7,723 bases of DNA from JBEKJU01 sp050011095 (GTDB lineage Bacteria > Desulfobacterota > Syntrophorhabdia > Syntrophorhabdales > WCHB1-27), in contig JBEKJU010000444.1 in the NCBI GenBank assembly GCA_050011095.1, positions 1 through 7,723 of the forward strand, written 5' to 3'. The notes under the pieces are model-generated. The model had not been told where the DNA came from. It saw only the letters and a list, made by a program, of their open reading frames with translations, and ran no database searches. The translations under genes were made by a program, and so were the position numbers. Shown one piece after another: positions 1 to 5,582 of the stretch. Numbering within the stretch: the stretch's first letter is position 1; every line of letters starts with the position of its first letter.

Positions 1-225
1 GGTCACGGTCTCGTCTTCACCGGCGACACGCTGTTTGTCGGAGGTGTAGGCAGAACAGACCTGGGAGGCGGTTCCTCTGAAATGCTCGTTTCCTCCATCC
101 GCAACAAGCTCTTTACACTACCAGATTCGACCGTGGTGCTTCCCGGCCACAATTATGGCAGTGCGCCGAAAAGCACCATAGGCATGGAAAAAGTCAACAA
201 TCCGTATGTGGGCTCTCGTTCGTAG
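1..225 (+). CDS. Metallo-beta-lactamase-fold hydrolase, 3' end (partial)
   Basis: Frame 1 is open from the window edge to a TAG stop and encodes the last 74 residues of a protein. The motif TGDTLFVGGVGRTDL (fragment residues 7-21) carries the Asp that bridges the two metals in the glyoxalase II / metallo-beta-lactamase fold. LPGHNYG (47-53) carries the last His ligand. The tail with STIGMEK and NP matches the usual C-terminus of single-domain MBL hydrolases that act on thioesters or related small substrates in the cytoplasm. The N-terminal HxHxDH motif lies outside the window, so glyoxalase II, persulfide dioxygenase and a general MBL hydrolase cannot be told apart. It is convergent with the next gene, with only 24 bases between the two stop codons and no clear hairpin terminator there. 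Confidence 0.88.
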   Translation, partial: GHGLVFTGDTLFVGGVGRTDLGGGSSEMLVSSIRNKLFTLPDSTVVLPGHNYGSAPKSTIGMEKVNNPYVGSRS

Positions 226-249
226 CATCATCCTTATCAGGACCGGCTT

Positions 250-1347
250 TTAGTATCTCAGATGGGCCGCGATGCCGCCCGCATCCGTCAGTGTGTGAAT
301 GGGTTCGGTAAAGTAGGCGGCGCCTCCGGACAGATACACCATATCCAGGATCTCGTTAAAAACCTCTACCTCGAATAGGGATTGGGAGCCACAGGTCAGA
401 CAGGACGTGGCCATGCCCAAATTGAGGTCGTGGCAATTGCGGCAACGCATCCCGGGAGCCTGAAGTGTACGATCGACGAGGACGTGCTCTATTCGCTGGG
501 CCTTCGCCATATGGAGGACCTCCTCCGGACCGATCACAGCCAAGCCGCCCTGCAGGTATTCCGCACGAATGTGTTCCCAGTGGTCCACTCCGGTCGTCAG
601 CTCTTCTTCCCGAAACAGCTCCATGATGTCCTTGTTGATCGAGAGGTCTCCCTTGCTCAAGTCGATTGCCTTTTCTACAACTTTATCCCGTAGGTCGCGA
701 GGCATGTTCTCATGGACGGCCCGGAGGGTTTCTTTGCTTCCCACCATGAGAATGTGGTCGATCTCCTCCGAACTACCGATCTTTTCCAGGGCCTCAACTA
801 TGTCCCGGGCATACTTGTGGAGTTCGTTGTCGCGCCGGCGTTCATACCGCTGTTGAGACCACCCGCCCACCTTGACATGATTCTTGACATTGCCCCGGAT
901 CACTTCCTCGGAACCTGTCCCGGCCATGGAGACCACGAAGATGCGGGCTTTCTTGTTATCGGCGACGACGACGGCCGCCGTCGCGTGCTCGTCCCTTAAT
1001 TCGGCGAGCGGCCTGATGAATGGCGAGGAGTCTATGCGTATGAGGTCTTCGACATGCACGGAGAGAGGAATTGCCCGGAATACGTCGAGGACCTGGCATG
1101 AAAAGATGCAGAGAGCTCCACTCTTCAATGGGTGGCGGTCCAGATACCCGGTAACCGAACGGACGTTGTCGTCGAAATACTCTTTTTCGTCCTTCTCGGG
1201 ACCGCCGGTCCTTAGCAGATATCGTATTCTCGCACACTTCTTCTCAAGCCCGGCCGTGGAGTGCGGTCCCGCCAGATAGACGCTCAAGAAAGCTCTTTCG
1301 GACGTGGACATTTCTGCCAGTCTTTTGAGGTCGGATAATTCGAGCAT
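250..1347 (-). CDS. Bacterial archaeo-eukaryotic release factor family protein (baeRF, eRF1/Vms1-like), GGW variant
   Basis: A 365-residue protein of the eRF1/Pelota/Vms1 superfamily. Evidence seen: VGGWSQQRYERRRDNE (about 160-175) aligns with the archaeal RF1 pattern GGQSQxRFERL; a C-terminal zinc-ribbon-like pair of CxxC motifs (CRNC 302-305, CLTC 316-319); and the ending GGIAAHLRY, very like the end of archaeal RF1. Known of the family: baeRFs are bacterial relatives of peptide-release factors, thought to act on stalled ribosomes or peptidyl-tRNA. The closest group is probably baeRF family 10, which I cannot verify. The catalytic Gln of GGQ is Trp163 here, so classical peptidyl-tRNA hydrolysis is doubtful. 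The start at 1347 is preferred over the longer open frame to 1488 because AGAGAGGT lies just upstream and MLELSDLKRL begins the family-like N-terminus. It has its own candidate promoter and no operon partner. Confidence 0.85.
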   Translation of the reverse strand: MLELSDLKRLAEMSTSERAFLSVYLAGPHSTAGLEKKCARIRYLLRTGGPEKDEKEYFDDNVRSVTGYLDRHPLKSGALCIFSCQVLDVFRAIPLSVHVEDLIRIDSSPFIRPLAELRDEHATAAVVVADNKKARIFVVSMAGTGSEEVIRGNVKNHVKVGGWSQQRYERRRDNELHKYARDIVEALEKIGSSEEIDHILMVGSKETLRAVHENMPRDLRDKVVEKAIDLSKGDLSINKDIMELFREEELTTGVDHWEHIRAEYLQGGLAVIGPEEVLHMAKAQRIEHVLVDRTLQAPGMRCRNCHDLNLGMATSCLTCGSQSLFEVEVFNEILDMVYLSGGAAYFTEPIHTLTDAGGIAAHLRY

Positions 1348-1375
1348 GCTACCTCTCTTGTGGATTGTTTGATGT

Positions 1376-1405
1376 ATTATGCTCACACCACAACGGTTAT
1401 AGCAA
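1376..1405 (-). promoter_or_regulatory. Candidate sigma70-type promoter for the baeRF gene
   Basis: Read on the minus strand: -35 TTGCTA (1400-1405), an 18-base spacer and -10 CATAAT (1376-1381), 5 of 6 matches to TATAAT. The predicted start of transcription is near 1369, giving a leader of about 22 bases that contains the AGAGAGGT ribosome-binding site at 1351-1358. Its position inside the longer open frame to 1488 is a further reason to prefer the 1347 start codon. Confidence 0.5.
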
Positions 1406-1520
1406 TCCTCTGTGTATCGCAACAGGGCGCGGGTAGCCGGATCGACTATCATCGAAGTGAATCTACCAGACTGCTGCACGGCCCCCAAAATCGTATAGCT
1501 GGCTGAAGTGGAGGGGCTGG

Positions 1521-1660
1521 ATGTTTTTCTTGCAATACACCATCATTGGTGGCTATGATTAACGCACGCGGTGGGAGCGAAGAAGGCGAGCAAGGCCCGA
1601 AAACATTTCCGGTGGTCACAGTTATTTACTTATTTACGGTCGTCCCCCTTTCGTGCCCCA
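1521..1660 (+). repeat. Intergenic element, copy A (diverged partner at 5973)
   Basis: Starts with ATGTTTTTCTTGC, identical to the start of copy B, and continues with TACA..AT..TGGTGG..ATGATTAAC in both (43 against 44 bases). Similarity then fades and returns in a tail: ATTTACTTATTT followed by GTCCCCCTT here, ATTTACTTTTTG followed by GTCCCCTT in copy B. Within the 5' block a promoter-like pair is visible on the plus strand: TTGCAA (1530-1535), 18 bases, TATGAT (1554-1559). It points towards the 3' end of the convergent ApeA-like gene. It could be a non-coding RNA gene, a remnant of a small mobile element or a recombination site. The homology of the two copies was judged by eye. Confidence 0.5.
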
Positions 1661-1683
1661 ACTGATCTACCGGGCCGGCCCTT

Positions 1684-2019
1684 TTAGAATGACAGGCTTT
1701 CCAAACCATCCTGAAAAAAATGCTTTCGAAGGTTCAGAAGATAACCTCTAAATCTCCCGTTGCGTTCAACCGCTGTAACAATCTTGTCGATCGGAATTCC
1801 AATATGATCGTAGAGCAACACAAACAGCGTAAGAAGCAGAAGTTCATCGCAGTGATAAAGCCCTTCCAAAGGCTTGAGCGCTTTATCCTCCAATGATTTA
1901 TCGTAATGTACATAGTAATTTCTCGTATCTACTACTAGAGTGATGAATCTATCTCGGTTCTTTATAAAGTGCGATAGGCATGAATCCCACAAAGGCGTCC
2001 TGAGAAAGGATTCCAGCAT
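1684..2019 (-). CDS. apeA: ApeA-like protein, C-terminal HEPN fragment with R-x4-H active site
   Basis: A 111-residue open frame from an internal ATG. The same frame stays open further upstream through KLKSQIRYGNEVSFRS, so the ATG at 2019 is an ORF boundary and not necessarily a real start. There is no good ribosome-binding site in front of it. Residues 32-40 read TRNYYVHYD. Arg33 and His38 form the R-x4-H pair that HEPN ribonucleases use to cut RNA, with Asn directly after the Arg as in many family members. The rest is helical and ends at a TAA. Without the first HEPN helices from the N-fragment it is unlikely to fold as an active RNase. It would be expressed only by ribosomal frameshifting, re-initiation, or if the apparent one-base loss is a sequence error. 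Confidence 0.7.
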   Translation of the reverse strand: MLESFLRTPLWDSCLSHFIKNRDRFITLVVDTRNYYVHYDKSLEDKALKPLEGLYHCDELLLLTLFVLLYDHIGIPIDKIVTAVERNGRFRGYLLNLRKHFFQDGLESLSF

Positions 2020-2060
2020 GCTTCTAAAAGAAACTTCGTTGCCGTATCTTATCTGTGATT

Positions 2061-2069
2061 TCAGTTTGC
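2061..2069 (-). other. Frameshift point in the ApeA-like gene
   Basis: On the coding strand the sequence is GCA AAC TGA. Shifting back by one base gives AAA CTG AAA, which continues the HEPN domain without a stop. The difference is one base in the short A run (plus-strand TTT at 2065-2067). The site is not a good match to known -1 slippery heptamers (G GCA AAC is not X XXY YYZ), and I see no strong stem-loop directly after it, so programmed frameshifting is not the first explanation. Confidence 0.7.
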
Positions 2070-3080
2070 CCGCAGACCCTCGGATAGACCGGTAGGAATC
2101 GCTTGGATAAGGGTGTCTCGAATTGGCTTATAATCGTCTTCGGGGAGGTAGGTTCTTCCAACCGTCCTTCGATGAAAGGTCTCAATTCCCTGAGTAAGGT
2201 TGAGGAATATCGCTTCGCGATAAGTAGATGGGGGAGCAACAATGGGCCAAAGTAGGTCGTACAATGGAGATAGGACATCAAAGTCTTCGAACCATTTATT
2301 CAGATAAGCTTCTATACTATCCCGTAGGTCGGGCAGCCGAAAAGCGAGGCTCCACCAATTCAGTCCGCTCAAACGGGTGCCTGAGCGGGGCCTATAAATC
2401 TTTATTTCTTCGCGAATGCATCTCCGCCCGACCTTACTTACCACTTCACCAACACCCACGGTAAAAGTGTAGTTTATCGCATTTCCCATCATGAGAACTA
2501 GAAACATATGAAGCACATATAACTTTTCATTAAACCACTCGTAGCTCCGGCGTGTTGTCGGCCGGAGTTCAATATGGTCTGTATGCTGATAATTCACAGA
2601 TCGCACATCGAGTCCGCCGGAAACTCTGTATCCCAAGGATAGAGCCGCCTTGATGGAGGTCAGTTTTAAAGTTATACCCCGCGGGCGTACATGCTTTATT
2701 GTACGCCCCTTCGTGCTGCGCGCAAATCGAGTACCACCTATCCATTCTTCCAGGTATTCAAAACCTATCCTCAACGATGTGAACTTTATTTCCTCGACTC
2801 TATTGAAATGTTTCCCGACAAAAAGAGTATTTGAGATGATACGGGATGGGGCGGCACTACTTGTGCTGAAAGATTCGTGCAATGTTATTGGAATCCCTTC
2901 GTACGATTGTCCAAGCAAGATATCTAACGTGGCTCCAACTGGTGCTTTATCAGCCGGCAATAAACCATCCAGTTCGAGCCTAATTCCAGCCTCCTCGGAA
3001 AACTTGAGAAGGCCCGGTATTGGCTGAGTCTCATTGTCAGACAGCCACCAAACTCCCTTTATCTCTAATTCTCCGGCCAT
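2061..3080 (-). CDS. apeA: ApeA-like protein, N-terminal fragment (ApeA N-terminal domain plus start of HEPN)
   Basis: A 339-residue product. The start at 3080 (MAGELEIKGVWWL) is chosen over the in-frame ATG at 3155 because AGGAGGG lies 5 bases upstream (3086-3092), and because the longer version would overlap the FRG gene. Residues 1 to about 220 form the ApeA-type N-terminal region (GVWWLSDN at 9-16). From about 270 the helical HEPN region begins, with FLNLTQGIETFHRR at 292-305. The last residues, GLRAN, run into a premature TGA. The catalytic R-x4-H motif is absent from this fragment, so by itself it should lack RNase activity. It starts 31 bases after the FRG stop codon, which implies one transcript from the promoter near 4090. 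Codons look A+T-richer than in the baeRF gene. Confidence 0.75.
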   Translation of the reverse strand: MAGELEIKGVWWLSDNETQPIPGLLKFSEEAGIRLELDGLLPADKAPVGATLDILLGQSYEGIPITLHESFSTSSAAPSRIISNTLFVGKHFNRVEEIKFTSLRIGFEYLEEWIGGTRFARSTKGRTIKHVRPRGITLKLTSIKAALSLGYRVSGGLDVRSVNYQHTDHIELRPTTRRSYEWFNEKLYVLHMFLVLMMGNAINYTFTVGVGEVVSKVGRRCIREEIKIYRPRSGTRLSGLNWWSLAFRLPDLRDSIEAYLNKWFEDFDVLSPLYDLLWPIVAPPSTYREAIFLNLTQGIETFHRRTVGRTYLPEDDYKPIRDTLIQAIPTGLSEGLRAN

Positions 3081-3085
3081 CCTTG

Positions 3086-3092
3086 CCCTCCT
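3086..3092 (-). promoter_or_regulatory. Ribosome-binding site that fixes the ApeA-like start
   Basis: AGGAGGG on the minus strand, 5 bases before the ATG at 3080. It is close to the ideal anti-Shine-Dalgarno match and decides this start over the in-frame ATG at 3155, which lies inside the end of the FRG gene. Confidence 0.75.
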
Positions 3093-3111
3093 ATCTCCGA
3101 ACAGTACTTTC

Positions 3112-4014
3112 TCAAAAACCCTTAAGTGGCATTTTATACTCGGCTTGAATCTCACGAGAAAGACCCTCTAAATCGGGGAATATTGTTGTTTCCGTCATGC
3201 CTAGCATGTTCAATGCCTCTGTGACATTCTTAATCTCTTCTGCATCGGAAGTAATCCTCAACTTACAGATTTGTGTCTCGACGGTATGCTGGTCCAGCAG
3301 AAGACCGAAGCCATCTTTCTCACTGCCGTGTATAGTGAAGACGCTCTTCTGAGCAACAATCCTTGGATCTATGTGCGGAGGAAACACGGCGACGGGTAGT
3401 CTTGCCAGGTTGTGCTCGTCCAAGTAGTTGTCGCGAATAACCTTATCGGCCGAGAATTCTTCTATGGCATCACAGTCAGTATATAGGATCAGTGATTTAT
3501 CCTCTCCCGTTGCCTGATTATGTGTGGTAACATCATTGCGATAGTTCAACCACGATGGGTTTAGCATCCAAACACAAGGGTTGTTATCCTTTCCTGGAAT
3601 TCTTATTGCGAAATAGAGTGCAATTAAAGCACCCTCGGTCCAGTCGAGCAGGCGAGTTGGAAACCTGTAATGCTGCATAAGATGCAGGTATTCTCCGCTG
3701 CCATACGGGATGCTCCGAGTAATAAAGGGTTTTGCCCTGCGAGCGAATTCAGCTCTCATATCTACAGCTTCATTTTCATTATATTCCCAGCCAATGTCTT
3801 CCTCACCTCTATAAATTGAAGGAATAAGCTTGTAGCTTTCTCGTTCCACGCCTCTGAACCAAGGCAGCATCTCAGGGGGCTGCTTCCAGAATGCTCTTTT
3901 CCGCCATTGTTCCCATTTAGATTGAACGCAATCTACGAAATCTGAAACAGAGGCAATTGTTTTCTCTGTCCTTTCGAATTCGGTAGCATCTGAGTTCTCA
4001 AAGTTCCAAACCAT
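3112..4014 (-). CDS. FRG-domain protein
   Basis: A 300-residue cytoplasmic protein with an FRG domain. Seen: WFRG at 52-55 followed by YKLIPSIYR, then LMQHYRFPTRLLDWTEGALI (112-131) with YFA after it, and the later LPVAVFPPHIDPRIVAQKSVF. This is the standard order of FRG-family motifs. Known: FRG is named for its conserved Phe-Arg-Gly. The biochemical role is not firmly established, and such proteins recur in defence neighbourhoods. The frame is open up to 4320, but the start at 4014 is chosen because a G-rich ribosome-binding site sits 6 bases upstream and a good promoter lies at 4079-4107; residues 1-102 of the long version show no recognisable domain. It is the first gene of a two-gene unit with the ApeA-like gene 31 bases downstream, which suggests one works with, controls or arms the other. 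That partnership is inference. Confidence 0.85.
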   Translation of the reverse strand: MVWNFENSDATEFERTEKTIASVSDFVDCVQSKWEQWRKRAFWKQPPEMLPWFRGVERESYKLIPSIYRGEEDIGWEYNENEAVDMRAEFARRAKPFITRSIPYGSGEYLHLMQHYRFPTRLLDWTEGALIALYFAIRIPGKDNNPCVWMLNPSWLNYRNDVTTHNQATGEDKSLILYTDCDAIEEFSADKVIRDNYLDEHNLARLPVAVFPPHIDPRIVAQKSVFTIHGSEKDGFGLLLDQHTVETQICKLRITSDAEEIKNVTEALNMLGMTETTIFPDLEGLSREIQAEYKMPLKGF

Positions 4015-4020
4015 GGCGAT

Positions 4021-4028
4021 CCCCCCCC
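4021..4028 (-). promoter_or_regulatory. G8 homopolymer acting as ribosome-binding site of the FRG gene
   Basis: The coding strand reads TAGGGGGGGGATCGCC before the ATG, so eight G residues lie 6 bases upstream of the start at 4014. It is the only candidate Shine-Dalgarno site there. A tract this long is prone to slipped-strand length changes, and such changes would alter the pairing and spacing of the site. Confidence 0.5.
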
Positions 4029-4041
4029 TAATAGGTGTGCG

Positions 4042-4053
4042 CAGCAATTGCTG
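4042..4053. promoter_or_regulatory. 12-bp perfect palindrome in the FRG-ApeA leader
   Basis: CAGCAATTGCTG is a perfect inverted repeat with no spacer. It lies between the predicted transcription start (near 4072) and the ribosome-binding site, at about +19 to +30 of the transcript. It is placed like an operator for a dimeric repressor. No binding protein is identified in this window; the basic helix-turn-helix protein at 7127 is one possibility. Confidence 0.35.
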
Positions 4054-4078
4054 TATGACAGTCCTCGGTATTTCTGCT

Positions 4079-4107
4079 ATCATACGCCGGATTGTAGAAA
4101 ACAACAA
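4079..4107 (-). promoter_or_regulatory. Candidate sigma70-type promoter of the FRG-ApeA operon
   Basis: Minus strand: -35 TTGTTG (4102-4107), exactly 17 bases, -10 TATGAT (4079-4084). Spacing is ideal and both boxes are good matches. The predicted start of transcription near 4072 gives a leader of about 58 bases before the ATG at 4014. This placement argues against translation from the ATG at 4320. Confidence 0.6.
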
Positions 4108-4385
4108 CTGGACTATATCCGGTAATGTAGACAAATCTTCTTGGGGTCTGGCGTGCCGGGCGTTGTAACCTACGTAAGCATCCCCCAGAGTACAGGGCAA
4201 GGAGCAAGCCGGGGTATAGATCAGCAGAAAATCTGCGTATTTATAGCAAAGAGGGGCTGGGACGTTGCTGCATTCGCTGCAGTGGGGCGTTGGGTCTTTC
4301 TTTTGTCTGGCATTCCTCATCTTTTGGCGCCAATGCCGATGCTCACTTCGCAGGTGCAGTTACAGATTCTGTCGCCTTTCGCAAT

Positions 4386-5120
4386 TCAACAGTGTTCCCG
4401 GAGCTTTCGCCCATACGCGTTAAGCGCTTTTCTTCGTTCCTGACAGTCCGGCATCAGTCGTTTCAAGAGCTTCCAGAATCGCGGTCCGTGACGCCCCACT
4501 TCGTAGTGGCACAGCTCATGGAGGATGATATAGTCCAAACACTCAACCGGAAAGAGGATGAGCAGGAGATTTAGGGTGATTACCCCCTTGGGTAAATAAC
4601 TTCCCCAGCGGCTCCTCATCTTCCTTATCCTTAGCACGGGTAGCGGAATGCCCTCCGACGCCGCCCTCTCGTGACAGACGGCGAGGCGGTCATGGAAAAG
4701 AATGTCGGCGCGGCTGCGATACCAGGCGTCGAGAATTTTCTTCGTCTTTTCTTCGCTCGGCTCCTGGCGCATGGTTACGACCAGTCGATTGTCAAGGCAC
4801 GCAACGGAAGCTCTTTCTCCCTGGTTCACCTCGAGCAGGTAGGACCTTCCTGCGTAACAGTGAGTCTCGCCGTCTCGAAATGAGAGAGGCTCGGGATTGG
4901 TTTGCTGCGCAAGCTTCCGCTGAGTCCTGAGGATCCAGCCTGCGTGCTCCACGATAAACAGCCGGATTTGCTCCCGGCTCGTTCCATGGGGCGCCCTGAC
5001 GGTGACCGAAAGATCAGGGAGGACGCTGATAGCGAGGCTTCGCCGGCGACGGGAGCAATAGTAACGATAAATGATCCTATATCCCTCCCAGGTCGCTGTA
5101 TCAGGGTAGGTCTCAATCAT
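4386..5120 (-). CDS. ygjP: YgjP/DUF45 family zinc metallopeptidase-like protein
   Basis: A 244-residue soluble protein of the YgjP (WrpA, DUF45) family, related to minimal gluzincin and SprT-type peptidases. Seen: N-terminal beta-rich half with the SRRRRSLAISV opening and HAGWILRTQRKL (59-70), both typical of the family; RSRWGSYLPKG (169-179); the zinc motif HELCH (His201, Glu202, His205) and the third likely ligand in HGPRFW (His211). All catalytic positions are present. Known: DUF45 genes are frequent neighbours of type I restriction systems, but substrates are unknown. It lies 48 bases after yheU on the same strand, probably one transcript. The start at 5120 is the only ATG near the family N-terminus; its ribosome-binding site is weak, which fits translation coupled to yheU. 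Its position directly upstream of the FRG-ApeA unit may mean it is part of the same accessory block. Confidence 0.88.
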   Translation of the reverse strand: MIETYPDTATWEGYRIIYRYYCSRRRRSLAISVLPDLSVTVRAPHGTSREQIRLFIVEHAGWILRTQRKLAQQTNPEPLSFRDGETHCYAGRSYLLEVNQGERASVACLDNRLVVTMRQEPSEEKTKKILDAWYRSRADILFHDRLAVCHERAASEGIPLPVLRIRKMRSRWGSYLPKGVITLNLLLILFPVECLDYIILHELCHYEVGRHGPRFWKLLKRLMPDCQERRKALNAYGRKLREHC

Positions 5121-5168
5121 CGGGAGTCGGCCTGTTTCAGACGGCGGGCAATGGGAGACAATGTTCTC

Positions 5169-5426
5169 TCACGATTCCTCCCCCCGCGCCGTAATCCTTC
5201 GTATGATCGGGTGGTCGGCCGGGAGTATGTTCGTCGTTTCCGTCTCCTCATCATAGACGAGAACCGCCAGCACTTTTTCCAGCTTATGTTTTACCTGCCG
5301 GAAGCTTGTTTCCGGCGAAGCCGCCCTTTCACCGTAATCAGTGCCGTCTCTTGAAATGAATTCCTCAATAACGGCCCGCAAGGCCTCCCGGCTGAGTCTC
5401 TCGATCGGTATTATATGGGCAGCCAT
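5169..5426 (-). CDS. yheU: YheU family protein (UPF0270)
   Basis: An 85-residue small protein. The core, IPIERLSREALRAVIEEF (6-23) followed by ISRDGTDYGER (24-34), is the signature of the YheU/UPF0270 family, and the end (VYDEETETTNILP) also fits. The function of YheU is unknown. It is cytosolic, acidic and has no signal peptide. The start at 5426 is supported by AGGTGGAG a few bases upstream. The protein is slightly longer than the E. coli one, with a charged tail after NILP. It is the first gene of a probable unit with ygjP and is divergent from the small gene at 5583. A good promoter and a palindrome lie in the shared upstream region. Confidence 0.83.
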   Translation of the reverse strand: MAAHIIPIERLSREALRAVIEEFISRDGTDYGERAASPETSFRQVKHKLEKVLAVLVYDEETETTNILPADHPIIRRITARGEES

Positions 5427-5486
5427 TTACTCCACCTGCTTTCGTTACCCCTTGGTGTCATCTTCCCAAGAAGCCCCTTTCGCTCC

Positions 5487-5513
5487 TTGCCCGGTAAACG
5501 ACGTCGTTATGAT
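5487..5513 (+). promoter_or_regulatory. Weak candidate promoter for the small gene at 5583
   Basis: Plus strand: TTGCCC (5487-5492), 15 bases, TATGAT (5508-5513). The spacer is short, so the call is tentative. Its -10 box overlaps the yheU -10 box on the other strand, so the two promoters could not be occupied together. Confidence 0.3.
5497..5508. promoter_or_regulatory. 12-bp perfect palindrome at the yheU / 5583 divergent promoters
   Basis: AACGACGTCGTT is a perfect inverted repeat. It touches the yheU -10 box and covers its predicted transcription start, and it lies in the spacer of a weaker plus-strand promoter for the 5583 gene. A regulator bound here could control both directions at once. 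Confidence 0.4.
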
Positions 5514-5537
5514 AGAATATGAATGCCCTTTTGCCAA
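5509..5537 (-). promoter_or_regulatory. Candidate sigma70-type promoter of yheU-ygjP
   Basis: Minus strand: -35 TTGGCA (5532-5537), 17-base spacer, -10 TATCAT (5509-5514). Both boxes are close to consensus and the spacing is ideal. The leader to the ATG at 5426 would be about 75 bases. Confidence 0.6.
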
Positions 5538-5582
5538 GAGCAATCGGGAGCAGGGCGATGGGGCGCCCCCGAAGAGGTTGTC

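Larger units (their letters stand above)
1348..1683. other. Intergenic stretch between baeRF gene and ApeA-like gene
   Basis: These 336 bases hold the baeRF promoter and leader (1348-1405), an open but probably untranslated extension of the baeRF frame up to 1488, and copy A of the paired intergenic element (1521 to about 1660). At 1672-1681 there is a perfect 10-bp palindrome, GGGCCGGCCC, directly after the ApeA-like stop codon. It has no room for a stable loop, so I do not call it a terminator. No other gene was seen. Confidence 0.6.
1684..3080 (-). pseudogene. apeA: ApeA-like HEPN defence protein, interrupted by a one-base frameshift (whole-gene view)
   Basis: The two fragments listed separately make one ApeA-like gene. 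Known: ApeA is an anti-phage defence protein with an N-terminal ApeA-specific domain and a C-terminal HEPN RNase domain. Seen: the N-part has the GVWWLSDN start typical of the ApeA N-terminal domain and the first HEPN helix with FLNLTQGIETFHRR. The C-part continues with KLKSQIRYGNE and carries RNYYVH, the HEPN R-x4-H active site. The N-frame ends ..GLRAN-stop at 2061, while the -1 frame reads ..KLKSQIRYGNE straight through into the C-part. One extra A in the coding-strand A3 run at 2065-2067 would restore an open frame of about 465 codons, a normal size for ApeA. Either the gene is a recent pseudogene or the base was lost in sequencing. Confidence 0.8.
4015..4385. other. Intergenic leader and gap between the FRG gene and the YgjP gene
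   Basis: The 371 bases hold the FRG ribosome-binding site, palindrome and promoter (4021-4107). From about 4110 to 4320 the minus strand remains open in frame with the FRG gene, with a Cys-rich stretch (HCSEC..C) and no recognisable domain. It may be chance or the remnant of a lost gene. Downstream of the YgjP stop at 4386 I see no clear hairpin plus T-run, so read-through from yheU-ygjP into the FRG operon is possible. Confidence 0.55.

Noticed and set aside
382..1279. Several plus-strand open frames opposite the baeRF gene
   Set aside because: They are antisense shadows without ribosome-binding sites or recognisable motifs, while the minus strand encodes a clear protein family.
1348..1488. 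N-terminal extension of the baeRF protein (start at 1488)
   Set aside because: A clear Shine-Dalgarno site precedes the ATG at 1347 and a plausible promoter lies within the extension.
1672..1681. GGGCCGGCCC palindrome as a terminator behind the ApeA-like gene
   Set aside because: No loop is possible beyond three base pairs with a four-base loop, and there is no T-run on the minus strand after it.
2061..2069. Programmed -1 frameshifting in the ApeA-like gene
   Set aside because: The sequence G GCA AAC does not allow good re-pairing in both sites and no strong downstream stem-loop was seen; a mutation or read error is simpler.
3081..3155. Longer start of the ApeA-like gene at 3155
   Set aside because: It would overlap the FRG gene and lacks a ribosome-binding site; AGGAGGG before 3080 is decisive.
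4015..4320. N-terminal extension of the FRG protein (start at 4320, 402 aa)
   Set aside because: No domain is visible in the extra 102 residues, a good promoter and ribosome-binding site lie inside it, and the FRG family normally begins shortly before the WFRG region.
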